Origin: Clostridia bacterium
GTDB taxonomy: Bacteria; Bacillota; Clostridia; TANB77; CAG-508
Assembly: GCA_900768805.1 (NCBI GenBank)
Contig: CAAGEF010000062.1
Coordinates: forward strand, 1-17,860
DNA: 17,860 bases
Direction: 5' to 3'
Position numbers and translations under genes: made by a program
Shown here: one piece after another, positions 7,640-15,864 of the stretch
Position numbering within the stretch: the stretch's first letter is position 1
How the letters are laid out: each line of letters opens with the position of its first letter
The notes under the pieces: generated by a model
Databases searched by the model: none
What the model saw: the letters and a program-made list of their open reading frames with translations, nothing else
What the model was told of the DNA's origin: nothing

Positions 7640-8650
7640 CTAATCTTTATTTTCTATACTAATTGCATGCGCTATTCCAGGAATTGATTCTCCTTGTTGA
7701 CTACTTGTTGCATTTGTTAAAGCACCAGTCGCAATCAATAATACTTTATTATATTTCTTTTCAAGTAATTGTTTATAAACATATCCTGAAAATATACTTG
7801 CTATACAACCACATCCAGATCCACCACTATGAGTATCTTGTTTTTCTTTATCAAATATTAAAACTCCGCAATCATTATAATTGCTTTTTATATTATATCC
7901 TTTGCTTAAACTTAACTCTGTTAAAATCTCTTTACCTATATAACCTAAATCTCCTGTAAATATTGCATCATAATAACTTGGTTTTCTACCTGTATCTTGA
8001 AAATGTGTTACTAGTGTATCTAATGCTGCAGGTGCCATTGCTGCTCCCATATTATTTGCATCTTTTATCTCCCTATCTATAATTTTTCCTGGTGTTATAG
8101 CAGTTACATATGGACCATTTCCATTTTTACTTAGCACGGCAGAACCAGCTCCTGTTACTGTCCATTGACTAGATGGTGGTCTTTGATTTCCAAGCTCTAA
8201 TGGAAATCTAAATTGTTTTTCAGCACTGCAAAAATGGCTTGATGCAGCACAAACTACATTTGTAGCAAAATCGCCATCTATCGCAATAGAACCTAAAATC
8301 ATACTTTCTACAAAAGTTGAACAAGCTCCAAATATTCCAAAAAATGGAACATTACATTCTCTTAACCCAAATGATGATGATATACATTGATTAAGCAAAT
8401 CTCCAGCAAAACAAAAATCTATATCTTGCATTGCTATTCCTGATTTATTTATTGCTGTATTTACAGTTTCTTTTATAAATTTGCTTTCAGCTTTTTCCCA
8501 AGTTTTTTCTCCCCAAAATTCATCTTCTAAACATTGGTCGAAATACATATGCATAGGTCCTTCTTTTTCTTTTGGTCCAACTATACATGCTGTATTTACT
8601 ATTGCTACGGGATTGGCTAAAATATAAGATTGTTTTCCAACTTTTTTCAT
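7640..8650 (-). CDS. spoVAD: Stage V sporulation protein AD (SpoVAD), dipicolinic acid-binding protein
   Basis: This 336-residue soluble protein has the thiolase-like fold of the SpoVAD family. Visible signatures are the N-terminal KQSYILANPVAIVNTACIVGPKE..GP segment, FWGEKTWEKAE, LLNQCISSSFGLR, the central GIFGACSTFVES with C110 at the thiolase nucleophile position, HFCSAEKQFRFPLELGNQRPPSSQWTVTGAG, and a late GGSGCGCIASIFSGY. In Bacillus SpoVAD binds dipicolinic acid and is essential for its uptake into the forespore. The protein is full length for the family. AAAGGA lies eight bases before the ATG. It lies between spoVAC and spoVAE in one transcript. It is not a fatty-acid synthase despite the distant KAS III resemblance. 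Confidence 0.96.
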   Translation of the reverse strand: MKKVGKQSYILANPVAIVNTACIVGPKEKEGPMHMYFDQCLEDEFWGEKTWEKAESKFIKETVNTAINKSGIAMQDIDFCFAGDLLNQCISSSFGLRECNVPFFGIFGACSTFVESMILGSIAIDGDFATNVVCAASSHFCSAEKQFRFPLELGNQRPPSSQWTVTGAGSAVLSKNGNGPYVTAITPGKIIDREIKDANNMGAAMAPAALDTLVTHFQDTGRKPSYYDAIFTGDLGYIGKEILTELSLSKGYNIKSNYNDCGVLIFDKEKQDTHSGGSGCGCIASIFSGYVYKQLLEKKYNKVLLIATGALTNATSSQQGESIPGIAHAISIENKD

Positions 8651-8671
8651 AAATAAAATCCTTTCTTATTT

Positions 8672-9145
8672 TTAAATTAAACTTATATATTGAGTATTTA
8701 ATAAAATATATATAATTCCTACAATTATGCTTGAAGAAATCCCATAAACTAAAACAGGACCTGCTACTGTGAACATTTTAGCTCCAACTCCCATTACATA
8801 TCCTTCAGATTTATACTCCATAGCTGGAGAAACTATTGAATTTGCAAATCCAGTAATAGGAATTAAAGAACCAGCACCTGCAATTTTTCCTATTTTATTA
8901 AAGATATTAAGTGCTGTAAGAAAAGCACTAAAAAATATCAAAAAAACTGAAACAATTGCATAACTATTAGTTTCTTCGATTCCTCTTACTTTACAAATCT
9001 CAAAAATAATTTGTCCAATTGCACAAATTAGACCTCCAACCCAAAATGCATTAAAACAATCTTTCCAAATTGGTGAATTTGGTGTTTTTTGGTCAACATA
9101 TTTTTGATAATCTTCATTATTTTCTATAGGTTTTATATGAATCAC
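8672..9145 (-). CDS. spoVAC: Stage V sporulation protein AC (SpoVAC), mechanosensitive Ca-DPA channel component
   Basis: This 157-residue integral membrane protein matches SpoVAC: a short hydrophilic N-terminus (DYQKYVDQKTPNSP), then WKDCFNAFWVGGLICAIGQIIFEI, GSLIPITGFANSIVSPAMEYKSEGYVMGVGAKMF and a terminal membrane helix. SpoVAC forms a mechanosensitive pore in the spore inner membrane in Bacillus. It is the first gene of the operon, with a 21-base gap to spoVAD. The start taken is GTG 9145. AAAGG precedes it by only two bases, so the exact initiation codon is uncertain, but no other start fits the family N-terminus. A sigma-G promoter is expected. A GCATA box resembling its -35 element lies upstream (9200-9204), but no convincing -10 could be placed. 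Confidence 0.94.
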   Translation of the reverse strand: MIHIKPIENNEDYQKYVDQKTPNSPIWKDCFNAFWVGGLICAIGQIIFEICKVRGIEETNSYAIVSVFLIFFSAFLTALNIFNKIGKIAGAGSLIPITGFANSIVSPAMEYKSEGYVMGVGAKMFTVAGPVLVYGISSSIIVGIIYILLNTQYISLI

Positions 9146-9237
9146 TACCTTTCTTATCTTTATTTTTCTTAAGAATATTTTTTACAGAAAAATATTTTTT
9201 ATGCATTTTTTATATTGTCTTTTATAGTAGTACATAA

Positions 9238-9338
9238 GAACAAATCGGAAAGCTAATAAATTTATAGTATATTATTTTAAACTATAAATTTTAATATGCA
9301 ATAAATTACAAAAAGCAAAGCTTTCCGTAAATTTGTTC
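9238..9338. repeat. Nested inverted-repeat element, about 100 bases
   Basis: GAACAAAT plus CGGAAAGCT (9238-9254) pairs with AGCTTTCCG (9319-9327) and ATTTGTTC (9331-9338), interrupted only by a three-base bulge. Inside it, AAATTTATAGT (9258-9268) pairs perfectly with ACTATAAATTT (9281-9291). The double-layer stem is far longer than a terminator and lies in the 344-base gap between leuS and spoVAC. It could be a structured RNA or a miniature mobile element. Confidence 0.6.
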
Positions 9339-9340
9339 AA

Positions 9341-9371
9341 GCGCGAATTTTTCACTAGAAAAATTCTGTGC
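9341..9371. repeat. Second hairpin of the leuS-spoVAC gap
   Basis: GAATTTTT (9345-9352) pairs with AAAAATTC (9359-9366), and the flanking GCGC and GTGC extend the stem with one bulge and one wobble pair. It follows directly after the larger inverted repeat. Confidence 0.5.
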
Positions 9372-9393
9372 AACCATATAAGCGAAGCGTTTT

Positions 9394-9428
9394 TATACAA
9401 TAGGGAAGTATGACTTTCCTATTGTATA
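9394..9428. repeat. Third hairpin of the leuS-spoVAC gap
   Basis: TATACAATAGGGAAGT (9394-9409) and ACTTTCCTATTGTATA (9413-9428) form a 16-pair stem with one G-T wobble and a three-base loop. It lacks a long U-tract and lies only two bases from the leuS terminator. It may belong to the same repeat family as the two elements before it. Confidence 0.55.
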
Positions 9429-9430
9429 AT

Positions 9431-9466
9431 AAAAAAAGATAGTAATTTAAATTACTATCTTTTTTT
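9431..9466. terminator. Bidirectional terminator after leuS
   Basis: AAAAAAAGATAGTAATTT is followed directly by its exact reverse complement, a perfect 36-base palindrome with seven A and seven T at the ends. It therefore has a U-tract in both directions. It lies 24 bases beyond the leuS stop and would end leuS transcription. Confidence 0.9.
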
Positions 9467-9489
9467 GATTAAGTGTAAAAATATTTAAT

Positions 9490-11913
9490 TTATTTAACAA
9501 CTATATTATAAATTTTACCTTTAACATATATTTCTTTTACAACATTTTTTCCTTCAATTGCTTTTTGTACTGTTTCTACTTCTTGAACTTTTGATTTTAC
9601 TTCTTCTGATTCAGCATCTTTTGGTACAATAACAACGCCTTTTAGTTTTCCGTTTACTTGAACTGGTACTTCAATTTCATCATCAATTGTTTTTGCTTCA
9701 TCATATTGTGACCATGGTGTTTCATTTATAGTTTTTGTTTCACCAAGAAGTTCAAATAGTTCTTCTGTAATATGTGGTGCAAATGGATTTAATAATTGTA
9801 AAAAGGTTTTGTATTCTGCTTTTGTTAAAAATTTATCTTTATAAAATTCGTTTGTTAAAGTCATAAATGTACTAACTGCTGTGTTAAATTTCATTTCTTC
9901 TATATCTGAACTTACTTTTTTGATTGCTTTATGCATCATTTTTTCATGTTTTGCAGAATATCCATCTTCATCATTTAATAAATCTTGCATTTTCCAAACT
10001 CTATCTAGAAATTTTCCACATCCACGAATACTTTCCATAGACCATGGTGCAGTTTGATCAAATGGTCCCATAAACATTTCATATACTCTTAAGGTATCTG
10101 CTCCAAATTCTTCAACTATATCATCAGGATTTACTACATTTCCTTTTGATTTAGACATTTTTTCTCCATTAGAACCAAGAATCATTCCATGTGAGGTTCT
10201 TTTTTGATATGGTTCTTTTGTAGGAACAACTCCTATATCATATAAGAATTTATGCCAAAATCTTGAATATAGTAAGTGAAGTGTTGTATGCTCCATTCCA
10301 CCATTATACCAATCTATTGGTCCCCAATAATCTATTGCTTCTTTTGAAGCTAATTCATTTTTATTGTGTGGGTCCATATATCTTAAGAAATACCAAGATG
10401 ATCCAGCCCATTGTGGCATTGTATCTGTTTCTCTTTTTGCTTCTTTTCCACATTTTGGACAAGTTGTTTTTATCCAATCTAATTGTTTTGCAAGTGGTGA
10501 TTCTCCATTTTCACTTGGTTCATAATCTTCTATTTCTGGAAGTTTTAATGGTAGCTCATCTTCTGGAATTGGATTCCAACCACAACAATCACAGTATACC
10601 ATTGGTATTGGTTCTCCCCAATATCTTTGACGAGAAAATACCCAATCTCTTAATTTATAATTTACTTTTCTTTCACCTAATTTATTTTTTTCAATATATT
10701 CTATTGCTTTTTGAATTGCTTCTTTTGATGGTAATCCATTTAAGAATTCTGAATTTATAGCTACACCATTATCAACATCTGTAAAAGCTTCTTCTAATTT
10801 TTCTTGTACTTCGGCATCTTTTGGTTTAATAACTTGTTTTATTGGTAAATTAAATTTTGTAGCAAATTCAAAATCTCTTGTATCATGAGCTGGAACTGCC
10901 ATTATTGCACCTGTTCCATAAGTTATTAAAACATAATCTGAAATCCAAATTGGAATTTGTTCATTTGTTAATGGATTTATTGCTTTTATTCCTTTTATTT
11001 CAACACCTGATTTTTCTTTGTTTAGTTCTGCTCTTTCAAAATCAGATTTTAATGCTGCTTTTTCTTTATATTCATTTACTTCATCTAAATTTGTTATTCT
11101 ATCTGCATATTTTTTAATAATTTCATGTTCTGGTGCAACTACCATATATGTAGCACCAAACATTGTATCTGGTCTTGTTGTATATATAAGTAAAGTATCC
11201 TCAGTTCCTTCTATTTTGAAGTTTACTTCTGCTCCTTCACTTCTTCCTATCCAATTTTTTTGTTGTGCTTTTATTTTATCTAAAAATTCTATATCGTCTA
11301 AATCATCTATTAATCTTTGAGCATATTTTGTAATACCAAGCATCCATTGACTTTTCTCTTTTTGAACAACTGGACTTCCACATCTTTCACAAACACCATT
11401 TACAACTTCTTCATTTGCAAGCCCAACTTTACATCCTGTACAGAAATTTATTGGCATTGTAGTTTTATATGCTAAACCTTTTTTGAATAATTGAATAAAA
11501 ATCCATTGTGTCCATTTATAATAATCTGGATCTGTAGTATTTACTTCTCTAGACCAATCAAATGAAAAACCTAATGATTTTAATTGTTCTCTAAAATGAT
11601 TTACATTTTTTTCTGTAGTTATTTTAGGGTGAACATGATTTTTTATAGCATAATTTTCGGCAGGGAGTCCGAAGGCATCAAAACCAATTGGATATAAGAC
11701 ATTATATCCTTCCATTCTTTTCTTTCTAGCGATTATATCTAATGCAGTATAACTTCTTGGATGACCAACATGTAAACCTTGACCTGATGGATATGGAAAC
11801 TCTATAAGTCCATACCATTTTTTCATTGTATAATCATCTTTTGCATTAAAAGTTCCTTCTTTATACCATTTTGTTTGCCATTTTTTTTCTACTTCTTTAA
11901 AATTGTATGACAT
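9490..11913 (-). CDS. leuS: Leucyl-tRNA synthetase
   Basis: This 807-residue class I aminoacyl-tRNA synthetase charges tRNA-Leu in the cytoplasm. Visible motifs in order are: HIGH-type HVGH at 48-51; zinc-binding cysteines C158, C161, C175 and C178; the CP1 editing domain with TTRPDT at 245-250 and AHDTRD at 342-347; a second cysteine set (C441, C443, C444, C485, C488); KMSKS at 585-589; and the anticodon-binding and C-terminal domains ending in VKGKIYNIVVK. It is full length and intact, with the bacterial arrangement. An ATG 18 bases earlier (11931) is in frame, but the start at 11913 gives the family N-terminus MSYNFKEVEKKWQ and has AGGTAGGGA just upstream. It is transcribed alone between two terminators, and the short leader leaves no room for a T-box. 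Confidence 0.98.
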   Translation of the reverse strand: MSYNFKEVEKKWQTKWYKEGTFNAKDDYTMKKWYGLIEFPYPSGQGLHVGHPRSYTALDIIARKKRMEGYNVLYPIGFDAFGLPAENYAIKNHVHPKITTEKNVNHFREQLKSLGFSFDWSREVNTTDPDYYKWTQWIFIQLFKKGLAYKTTMPINFCTGCKVGLANEEVVNGVCERCGSPVVQKEKSQWMLGITKYAQRLIDDLDDIEFLDKIKAQQKNWIGRSEGAEVNFKIEGTEDTLLIYTTRPDTMFGATYMVVAPEHEIIKKYADRITNLDEVNEYKEKAALKSDFERAELNKEKSGVEIKGIKAINPLTNEQIPIWISDYVLITYGTGAIMAVPAHDTRDFEFATKFNLPIKQVIKPKDAEVQEKLEEAFTDVDNGVAINSEFLNGLPSKEAIQKAIEYIEKNKLGERKVNYKLRDWVFSRQRYWGEPIPMVYCDCCGWNPIPEDELPLKLPEIEDYEPSENGESPLAKQLDWIKTTCPKCGKEAKRETDTMPQWAGSSWYFLRYMDPHNKNELASKEAIDYWGPIDWYNGGMEHTTLHLLYSRFWHKFLYDIGVVPTKEPYQKRTSHGMILGSNGEKMSKSKGNVVNPDDIVEEFGADTLRVYEMFMGPFDQTAPWSMESIRGCGKFLDRVWKMQDLLNDEDGYSAKHEKMMHKAIKKVSSDIEEMKFNTAVSTFMTLTNEFYKDKFLTKAEYKTFLQLLNPFAPHITEELFELLGETKTINETPWSQYDEAKTIDDEIEVPVQVNGKLKGVVIVPKDAESEEVKSKVQEVETVQKAIEGKNVVKEIYVKGKIYNIVVK

Positions 11914-11949
11914 ATTATCCCTACCTTTCATTTCTTGTAATTGGCAAGT

Positions 11950-11958
11950 ATTATATCA
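11950..11958 (-). promoter_or_regulatory. Extended -10 promoter of leuS
   Basis: The minus strand reads TGATATAAT here: a perfect TATAAT with the TG extension. The -35 region, 17 bases upstream, is only a T-run, as is common for extended -10 promoters. The leader to the leuS ATG would be about 30 bases. Confidence 0.7.
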
Positions 11959-11986
11959 CACCTTATTAAAATAAAAAAGAGTTTTT

Positions 11987-12023
11987 TAAAAAAAACCGAC
12001 ACAATCATTTGATTATGCCGGTT
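11987..12023 (-). terminator. Terminator after the first Clp-M41 gene
   Basis: The arms 11994-12007 and 12010-12023 pair over 14 bases with two G-T wobbles and a two-base loop. On the minus strand a run of eight T follows. It closes the gene at 12031 just before the leuS promoter. Confidence 0.92.
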
Positions 12024-12030
12024 AAAATAT

Positions 12031-13374
12031 TTATTTTTTGGAATGTTTATATATTCTATTTACATCACTGTCTGAAAGTAACTTTTTCTTAAAAAGTTCT
12101 TCTGCAAGCAAACATAAAAATTTTTCATTTTCTGCTAAAACTTTTTTGCCATATTCAGCAGCTTCAGAAATCAATTTTTCTGCTTCATTTTCAATACTCT
12201 CAAGCTTTTTCTGTGAAACTTTGTCTTGGTTGTAATGACAATATTTTCCAACATTAGAATTAGCACCACTTTTTAATAACCATTCTAAAACAGTATCCAT
12301 TACCTCTTCAAGATCTTCTTCAGCCCCTAAATTTATCGGGACATCAATATATTCTTCTCCAAGGATTCCTCCTAAATTATATGCTAAATACTGAATTAAA
12401 ATATTTTCATCAAGGGCATAATCCATTTTCTTTATATGTCCTACCGTACTTCCAAGCAAGCCATTCGAGTCTGGTACACAAGATAATGCTTTTAATTTGT
12501 AATCTTCGCCAAATACAGTTTTTGCAATCACACAATGTCCTGCTTCATGATAACAAGTTTCTTTTAATACTTTTTCATCTACTAAAAAGCATGTTGATTT
12601 AAAAATAGAAAAAGCTTCATTTATATCTGAACGTCTAACATACTTTCTGTTATTAGCTTTAGCTATAGAAAAAACAGTATCTATAGTATCCAGATATGAA
12701 CACATGCTGAAAGTATTTATATTTTGTGCAATGTACATTAAATCAAAATATTTGAACATATCGTCAGAGAATTTTATTTCGTGTTCTTCTGCTAAATTGA
12801 TAATTTTATGTTCAAGAACATTTTTAAAAGTATCAATCTCTGGTTCTGTAAGCTCTATACTATCATATTTCAGCTCTGGATTTGAGTAATAATAATCATC
12901 ATACTTAATTTCCTCACTCATTGTAGCAATAAGCTTAATTTCTTCAAAACCTAAATTTTCTTTCTGAAGCTTTAAAAAATCAAACACCTCATCATAAGAA
13001 ACTTCTTTGCACTTTTTATCAAAATCATTTATATATATAACAATTTTGGTAAATCCATCAGAAATTAAACTTTCAAGTACTGTTTGAAAATCTTTATCAA
13101 GCGAAAGCTCTTCTGTTGAAAAATCATGAGAAATTACTGCATATTCCATAAGATTCTCTCTTTTCGAGATTTCATATGTAATATATTCTGCCATTTGTTC
13201 TTTAAATATAGTTGAAGTTGTACTAATGAAAAAATTATTTACTCTTTTCCGCATAATACCACTTACAACATACTTTACAACATCTTTTAATTCTGGGGTT
13301 TCAACAAAAGTATTACTGTTTTGGTTAATACTTTTTGACAAGTTCGTATAATTAACATCAGATAATTTTTTCAT
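12031..13374 (-). CDS. FtsH-like M41 zinc metalloprotease with degenerate Clp-type ATPase domain (paralogue 1)
   Basis: This is a 447-residue soluble protein. The C-terminal half is an FtsH-type M41 peptidase domain: HEAGH at 276-280 (two zinc His and the catalytic Glu), then NLGG at 333-336 and LGAEEDLEEV with the third zinc ligand D354. The N-terminal half has the layout of a ClpA/ClpB first ATPase domain, but the Walker A position (about 48-60, FFISTTSTIFKEQ) has no GKT, and only IVIYINDF (111-118) recalls Walker B. ATP hydrolysis is therefore unlikely. No membrane helices are visible, unlike true FtsH, which is also longer. The start taken is ATG 13374, with GGAGGG seven bases upstream. 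An in-frame ATG at 13389 has no good ribosome site. The gene has its own promoter and terminator. It may act as a non-ATPase partner of the paralogues at 14237 and 15925, but this is inference. Confidence 0.85.
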   Translation of the reverse strand: MKKLSDVNYTNLSKSINQNSNTFVETPELKDVVKYVVSGIMRKRVNNFFISTTSTIFKEQMAEYITYEISKRENLMEYAVISHDFSTEELSLDKDFQTVLESLISDGFTKIVIYINDFDKKCKEVSYDEVFDFLKLQKENLGFEEIKLIATMSEEIKYDDYYYSNPELKYDSIELTEPEIDTFKNVLEHKIINLAEEHEIKFSDDMFKYFDLMYIAQNINTFSMCSYLDTIDTVFSIAKANNRKYVRRSDINEAFSIFKSTCFLVDEKVLKETCYHEAGHCVIAKTVFGEDYKLKALSCVPDSNGLLGSTVGHIKKMDYALDENILIQYLAYNLGGILGEEYIDVPINLGAEEDLEEVMDTVLEWLLKSGANSNVGKYCHYNQDKVSQKKLESIENEAEKLISEAAEYGKKVLAENEKFLCLLAEELFKKKLLSDSDVNRIYKHSKK

Positions 13375-13430
13375 AGTATTACCCTCCATAATCGTTACTC
13401 TTAAATTGACTTCTATTTCTGAATTTTTAT

Positions 13431-13459
13431 TATATAAATAACATTTCGCTATTTATATA
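13431..13459 (-). promoter_or_regulatory. Leader hairpin of paralogue 1, next to an unused ribosome-binding site
   Basis: TATATAAATA (13431-13440) and TATTTATATA (13450-13459) form a perfect ten-base stem with a nine-base loop in the roughly 110-base leader. Immediately 5' on the transcript (13462-13475) lies AGAAAGGAGTGTT, identical to the site that starts paralogue 3, but here no start codon follows at the right spacing. Confidence 0.5.
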
Positions 13460-13491
13460 TAAACACTCCTTTCTTAAATTTTATGTTTACT

Positions 13492-13520
13492 ATTTTATCA
13501 TAACAGTTATTCTTAGTCAA
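13492..13520 (-). promoter_or_regulatory. Sigma-A-type promoter of paralogue 1
   Basis: TTGACT (13515-13520), a 17-base spacer and TAAAAT (13492-13497) on the minus strand. A second TTGACT lies 12 bases further upstream (13527-13532). The same hexamers and spacing precede the other two paralogues. Confidence 0.82.
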
Positions 13521-13566
13521 CCAAAAAGTCAATTTAAAGCAAAAAAATAGTTGATACTATCTAAAA

Positions 13567-13602
13567 ATACCAACTGAACTTTAATTTAAATCTAGTTGGC
13601 AT
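13567..13602 (-). terminator. Terminator after hsp20
   Basis: ATACCAACT (13567-13575) pairs with AGTTGGCAT (13594-13602), nine pairs with one wobble, around an 18-base loop. T-rich runs follow on both strands (TATTTTT on the minus). It is 13 bases past the hsp20 stop. Confidence 0.82.
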
Positions 13603-13614
13603 TTTTATTATATT

Positions 13615-14022
13615 CTATTGTATATCTATATATTTTTTCTCATTATCTTTACTAGTATTTTTAGGATAATTTATAAATAAAGTTCCATCTTTAAAATTTG
13701 CTTTAATATCCTGTTGATCAACATTAGTTCCTATATAAAAATTTCTAGTACATTTTCCATAAGTTCTTTCTCTATGAATATAACGATTATTTTCATTATC
13801 TTCATTATTTGTACTACTAGTAGCACTTACTGTTAAATAACCGTTATTTAATTCTATTTTTAAATCTTCTTTTTTAAAACCTGGTACATCAATTTCTAAT
13901 TGATAATTATCTCCAATCTCTCTTACATCAGTTTTTAACCAATTATTATTTTGTCTTGGAAAATTCCTTTCTCCAACAAAATCATCAAACCAATCATAAA
14001 TATCATTTCTTGGTATTAACAT
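13615..14022 (-). CDS. hsp20: Small heat-shock protein, Hsp20/alpha-crystallin family
   Basis: This 135-residue ATP-independent chaperone holds unfolding proteins. The N-terminal DIYDWFDDF segment, then the alpha-crystallin domain (about residues 28-120) with KTDVREIGDNYQLEIDVPGFKKEDLKIELNNGYLTVSA, the RTYGKCTRNFYIG strand and KDGTLFINYPK are typical. The C-terminal IDI at 132-134 is the IxI motif that docks subunits into oligomers. GAGGTGAG lies before the ATG. It is a single-gene unit between paralogues 1 and 2 of the Clp-M41 proteases, so substrates held by Hsp20 might be passed to these proteases; this is inference. No CIRCE-type operator (TTAGCACTC-N9-GAGTGCTAA) is visible in the 214-base upstream gap, and no convincing promoter could be fixed. 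A small TATGC/GCATA stem lies at 14047-14060. Confidence 0.95.
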   Translation of the reverse strand: MLIPRNDIYDWFDDFVGERNFPRQNNNWLKTDVREIGDNYQLEIDVPGFKKEDLKIELNNGYLTVSATSSTNNEDNENNRYIHRERTYGKCTRNFYIGTNVDQQDIKANFKDGTLFINYPKNTSKDNEKKYIDIQ

Positions 14023-14180
14023 ATTTTCTCACCTCTTTATTATATTTATGCTTTTGCATATACTTTATTATTTTTTAAAGTTATAAAAATTATTCAAAAA
14101 AATAATGGATTTTATAAAAATTGAAAATAATAATTTAATAAAAGCTGTTTCAGAGAAATTTACTATCGAATAAAAAAATA

Positions 14181-14218
14181 AAAAGTGAAAAAAGAGTTTT
14201 ACTCATTTTCTCACTTTT
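14181..14218 (-). terminator. Terminator after the middle Clp-M41 gene
   Basis: AAAAGTGA (14181-14188) pairs with TCACTTTT (14211-14218), and the stem continues inward through AAAA/TTTT and GAG/CTC with one mismatch and one bulge. On the minus strand it runs into TTTTTATTTTTTT. It is 18 bases past the stop at 14237. Confidence 0.8.
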
Positions 14219-14236
14219 ACATTATTTTTTAAAACT

Positions 14237-15757
14237 TTAGTCTAATAACATTTTAGCAGTTTCTTGCATTGATGCTCTTTTACATTTCTTTTTATAATTT
14301 TCCCAAAGCTTTAAAATTTCCCTTTGCGAAAGTATTCCTTTTTTATATATAGCCTCTGCTAAAGTATCTAGGAATTCTTTATTCTCCAACAAAATTTTCT
14401 TACAATACTTATTAGCTTTTTTTATAAGATGTTTGCATTCATCTTCAGCTAATTTACATGTTTCATCAGATATAACAGTACTTTCATCCTCTACTGCATA
14501 TAAACAGTTTTTCCCAAGTGCTTTGCTGGTACCAGAAGTATAAACAAAATTTTTAGCTATATCCATAGCTTTTTTTAAATCTGATACAGCTCCACAATCA
14601 GACGGATTTCCCCAAATCTTTTCTGCATTTCTACCAGCAAGATAAAAAGCAATTAGTCTTTTTACAGTCCATTTTGAGCATTGCATCATTGCAAGTTTTA
14701 CTGTTATCATTGTTGTGCCAGAAAAACCTGTACAATCATCATATAATGATTTTGCACCTACAAGTTCAACATCCTCTTTAGAAAAATTTAATGCAAGTAC
14801 ACAATGACCAGCTTCATGATAGGCTATACTATAAAGCTTATCTTTTGATGTATTTTTCCTAGATTGAAAATCGCTAAAAAATAGCTGTTTAAAATCTTCT
14901 TCTTCAAAAACCTTAGAATTTCTTTGTTTACATATTGCACAAGCAAAATCCACTAAGTATATGAATTTTGTTAAATTTATGGTAGCTGCATCGGTTTTGC
15001 TGTACATCATTAAAAGTATATATTCAAGCATATCTGAAGAAAATTCTATACCGCCATGTTTTTCAGAAATTTCTTTAACTCTTGGTTTTAAAATTTTTTT
15101 CGCAAGCTCAAAATCTAACAATGTACCAGTTTCAAAGAAAACTGATGATGTAAAAAAACTTAATCCTTGATTTTCATTGTCATTAAAGAAATCTTTTGGA
15201 ATTATCATTATAAATTTCAATAATTCAAAATCAAAAGAATTTTTTAATGCATTCTTTATTGACTCAAACAGTTTTAAAAAAGCATATGGAAATTGATTAA
15301 AATCATCAAAAAACATGATAATTTTTTTAATTCCTTTATTATTTAAATCTGCTAAAATCATTGTTAGATTATATGCTATGTTTTCAGCAGTATCACACGG
15401 AGTAAAGATATTAGGCAATACTTGAATTACTGATGTGTTTTCAAATTCCTTTGGACATTCATTTTTTATAATCTTTTGTGTTAAATATTCTACAATTGTA
15501 GTTTTTCCAGAGCCCATTACTCCGCAAATATTAATACTATCTACAAGAGTTCTTCCCAAATTTTGAAACATCATTCGAGTTTGCTGTTTTAATGAATCAT
15601 GTTCAATAATTTTTTTAGGATTTTTCTTCATTTCTTGTGTTAAATCACAATAATCTGGAATCTCCTGTAATTCGCTTCTATTAACATTCCGTTCACAAGC
15701 TGTGTTTTCTGTTTTTTCAAGGTCTGACTCCTGAAATACCAAATTTTGGTTTTTCAT
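14237..15757 (-). CDS. Clp-type AAA+ ATPase fused to FtsH-like M41 zinc metalloprotease (paralogue 2, ATPase motifs intact)
   Basis: This is a 506-residue protein with no visible membrane segment. Residues about 48-295 resemble the first AAA+ domain of ClpA/ClpB/ClpC: Walker A GVMGSGKTT at 79-87 followed by IVEYLTQKI (compare GVGKTAIVEGLAQRI in Clp), Walker B IIMFFDDF at 146-153, and a small-domain pattern KEISEKHGGIEFSSDMLEYI like the Clp ..E.HHGV.I.D.AL motif. The second half is an M41 peptidase: HEAGH at 314-318, FYLAGRNAEKI at 371-381, and third ligand D393 in GAVSDLKKA. It is predicted to unfold and degrade proteins in the cytoplasm using ATP and zinc. FtsH itself has two membrane helices, a different AAA domain with an SRH motif and about 600 residues. 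A strong AAAGGAGG precedes the ATG, and it has its own promoter and terminator. Of the three copies this is the likeliest active unfoldase. Confidence 0.87.
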   Translation of the reverse strand: MKNQNLVFQESDLEKTENTACERNVNRSELQEIPDYCDLTQEMKKNPKKIIEHDSLKQQTRMMFQNLGRTLVDSINICGVMGSGKTTIVEYLTQKIIKNECPKEFENTSVIQVLPNIFTPCDTAENIAYNLTMILADLNNKGIKKIIMFFDDFNQFPYAFLKLFESIKNALKNSFDFELLKFIMIIPKDFFNDNENQGLSFFTSSVFFETGTLLDFELAKKILKPRVKEISEKHGGIEFSSDMLEYILLMMYSKTDAATINLTKFIYLVDFACAICKQRNSKVFEEEDFKQLFFSDFQSRKNTSKDKLYSIAYHEAGHCVLALNFSKEDVELVGAKSLYDDCTGFSGTTMITVKLAMMQCSKWTVKRLIAFYLAGRNAEKIWGNPSDCGAVSDLKKAMDIAKNFVYTSGTSKALGKNCLYAVEDESTVISDETCKLAEDECKHLIKKANKYCKKILLENKEFLDTLAEAIYKKGILSQREILKLWENYKKKCKRASMQETAKMLLD

Positions 15758-15789
15758 ATCAGCCCCTCCTTTCTATAATTGATATTGAA

Positions 15790-15818
15790 ATTTTAACATC
15801 AATTTGCCCTAAAGTCAA
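15790..15818 (-). promoter_or_regulatory. Sigma-A-type promoter of paralogue 2
   Basis: TTGACT (15813-15818), a 17-base spacer and TAAAAT (15790-15795) on the minus strand, about 32 bases before the ATG at 15757. Confidence 0.85.
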
Positions 15819-15864
15819 CAAAATTATCGTATTGCTCATATTTTCTTAGTTTTGATATAACAAA

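Noticed and set aside
9146..9230. Sigma-G promoter of spoVAC
   Set aside because: A GCATA box is present, but no acceptable -10 element was found at the right distance, so it was not listed as a feature.
10263..11320. Several plus-strand open frames inside leuS
   Set aside because: They are antisense shadows of leuS with Leu/His-rich low-complexity translations and no ribosome binding sites.
13406..13435. Plus-strand antisense promoter in the leader of paralogue 1 (TTGACT with a TTATAT-like box)
   Set aside because: The -10 match is poor, the region is AT-rich enough to give such hits by chance, and nothing readable lies downstream on the plus strand.
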